A DNA stretch of 6,951 nt, taken from JAOACQ01 sp049968515 (GTDB lineage Bacteria > Spirochaetota > Brevinematia > Brevinematales > JAOACQ01). The notes beneath the pieces are model-generated. The model was not told where the DNA came from and searched no databases. It saw only the letters and a program-made list of their open reading frames with translations. The DNA lies in contig JBMFQR010000053.1 of the NCBI GenBank assembly GCA_049968515.1, positions 1 through 6,951 on the forward strand, read 5' to 3'. Shown one piece after another: positions 6,321 to 6,951 of the stretch (within the stretch, counting starts at the first letter, position 1; every line of letters starts with the position of its first letter). The position numbers were made by a program, and so were the translations under genes.

Positions 6321-6761
6321 TTACTCCATATCCTTTCTCAAAATAGCAGAAAAAGATCTTCCCTTGAGTTTTCTTAAGATAGTTTCCGCATCCTTTTTGC
6401 TTAGATTTCTACCTACAAAGACCTTATAATAAGGGTATGTTTCCTTAAGATAAGCATCAAAATTTTTCCTTTTTAATCTTTTTATAAGATTATCTGCAAA
6501 CCTTCTATTCAAAAAAACTCCAGCCTGAAGTATATAATTTTCAGTTCTGGTAGAGAAAACTATATTCGTGATAACAACATAATTTGTAATGTAATTTGTT
6601 TCATCTACATAGTTTATATCTATAATTTCATTTGTAACTACAACCTCATTTGTAATTTCAACAACGTTTGTAAGTTTGATGTTTACATTTAAAGGTTCGG
6701 TCTGTGAAAAGAGATAAATCCAGGATAAGATAAAAACTGAAAATACAAAAAGCCTTTTCAT
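6321..6761 (-). CDS. Secreted SPOR-domain protein with a Thr-Asn repeat linker
   Basis: This 146-residue protein starts with a signal peptide: basic MKRL, a hydrophobic core to about residue 18, and likely cleavage near 20. No lipobox Cys is present, so it is probably periplasmic or kept as a membrane anchor. Residues 31-66 are a low-complexity, beta-prone linker in which Thr-Asn (once Ile-Asn) recurs at 31, 37, 43, 49, 55, 59 and 65. Residues about 75-143 form a SPOR domain: YILQAGVF at the start, a middle helix (ADNLIKRLKRKNF), YYKVFVGRNLSKKDAETILRKL, and a final strand SFSAILRK. SPOR domains bind peptidoglycan lacking stem peptides, often at division septa. It is the first gene of the minus-strand operon, directly behind a strong promoter. 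Its RBS is weak (GAG, 8 bases upstream). Its stop lies 2 bases before the ankyrin start. Confidence 0.87.
   Translation of the reverse strand: MKRLFVFSVFILSWIYLFSQTEPLNVNIKLTNVVEITNEVVVTNEIIDINYVDETNYITNYVVITNIVFSTRTENYILQAGVFLNRRFADNLIKRLKRKNFDAYLKETYPYYKVFVGRNLSKKDAETILRKLKGRSFSAILRKDME
6564..6671 (-). repeat. Degenerate 18-base coding repeat (hexapeptide TN-x4 units)
   Basis: Within the SPOR gene, the dipeptide TN (IN at one position) recurs every six residues from 31 to 55, then after four and after six residues. The pattern is roughly T-N-[VEY]-[VI]-x-[VI]. The repeat units differ in DNA, so this is an old protein-level repeat rather than recent slippage. Confidence 0.65.
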
Positions 6762-6785
6762 AAAACATACTCAAAAATTTTGTTT

Positions 6786-6817
6786 ATTATATTAAGAGAA
6801 GATGAAGGGTGTGTCAA
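6786..6817 (-). promoter_or_regulatory. Strong sigma70-type promoter for the SPOR-ankyrin-acpS-fusion operon
   Basis: On the minus strand a perfect TTGACA (6817-6812) is followed after 17 bases by TAATAT (6794-6789), overlapping TATAAT (6791-6786, spacer 20). Transcription would start near 6780, leaving a leader of only about 20 bases before the ATG at 6761. No other good promoter is obvious before the three downstream genes. Confidence 0.7.
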
Positions 6818-6877
6818 ATTTTTTGGAGATGAGTAAAGCATCTGGAATAAAACCTTTAAAAAATTGCTCATTTCAGA

Positions 6878-6905
6878 TTGACATAATACCAATATATGCT
6901 AAAAT
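6878..6905 (+). promoter_or_regulatory. Divergent sigma70-type promoter pointing out of the right edge
   Basis: TTGACA (6878-6883) is followed after 16 bases by TAAAAT (6900-6905), five of six matches to the -10 consensus. Transcription would start near 6912 and run rightward into a gene beyond the window. The stretch 6762-6951 has no gene; it holds this promoter and the opposing one about 60 bases apart. Confidence 0.55.
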
Positions 6906-6910
6906 AAATT

Positions 6911-6920
6911 ATGTTAACAT
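6911..6920. repeat. Perfect 10-base palindrome ATGTTAACAT at the divergent promoter start site
   Basis: This palindrome lies just downstream of the plus-strand -10, at the expected transcription start, and GTTAAC is followed by a second half-match ATTAAC. The position fits an operator for a dimeric repressor, but the site is AT-rich and could be chance. Confidence 0.35.
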
Positions 6921-6951
6921 TAACAGAATTTATCAGATTTTTTTCTTATTC

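Noticed and set aside
6123..6377. Plus-strand open frame of 84 codons across the ankyrin/SPOR junction
   Set aside because: It is antisense to two supported genes and resembles no family.

Overview
This is an AT-rich bacterial window holding eight protein-coding genes in two convergent blocks. I see no RNA genes, mobile elements, phage genes or CRISPR arrays. The organism cannot be named from the sequence. A secreted SPOR-domain (peptidoglycan-binding) protein suggests a cell with a periplasm. The low GC, a free-standing pyruvate-kinase C-terminal-like protein and a Cys-rich FMN dehydrogenase of a type I associate with anaerobes suggest a low-GC anaerobic lineage, possibly Spirochaetota. That placement is a low-confidence inference.

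Left block, plus strand (2-2994). The window opens inside asd, the lysine/threonine/methionine pathway enzyme; only its C-terminal 115 residues are present. Nine bases later comes a stand-alone PK_C-like protein of unknown function. A 213-base gap follows, with two AT-rich inverted repeats and a good -10 element. Next is a membrane class III adenylate cyclase (two TM helices around a Cache-like sensor, then HAMP and a catalytically complete cyclase domain). Its 3' end overlaps tsaE, the ATPase of the tRNA t6A pathway.

Right block, minus strand (6761 down to 3010). Four tightly packed genes form an apparent operon. The order is a secreted SPOR protein, a cytoplasmic ankyrin-repeat protein, acpS (ACP phosphopantetheinyl transferase), and an approximately 753-residue protein joining an ATP-grasp ligase domain to an FMN-dependent alpha-hydroxy-acid dehydrogenase-like domain. 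Gaps are 2 bases, a 23-base overlap, and about 11 bases. A TTGACA-17-TAATAT promoter lies just upstream of the first gene. A second TTGACA-16-TAAAAT promoter faces the other way, out of the right edge, followed by a perfect 10-base palindrome.

The two blocks converge with 15 bases between them and no visible terminator hairpin. Most of the window is recognisable core and signalling genes. The strongest candidate for something undescribed is the ATP-grasp/FMN-dehydrogenase fusion and its operon with AcpS. Secondary points are the period-six Thr-Asn linker in the SPOR protein, the asd/PK_C pairing and the cyclase/tsaE overlap.
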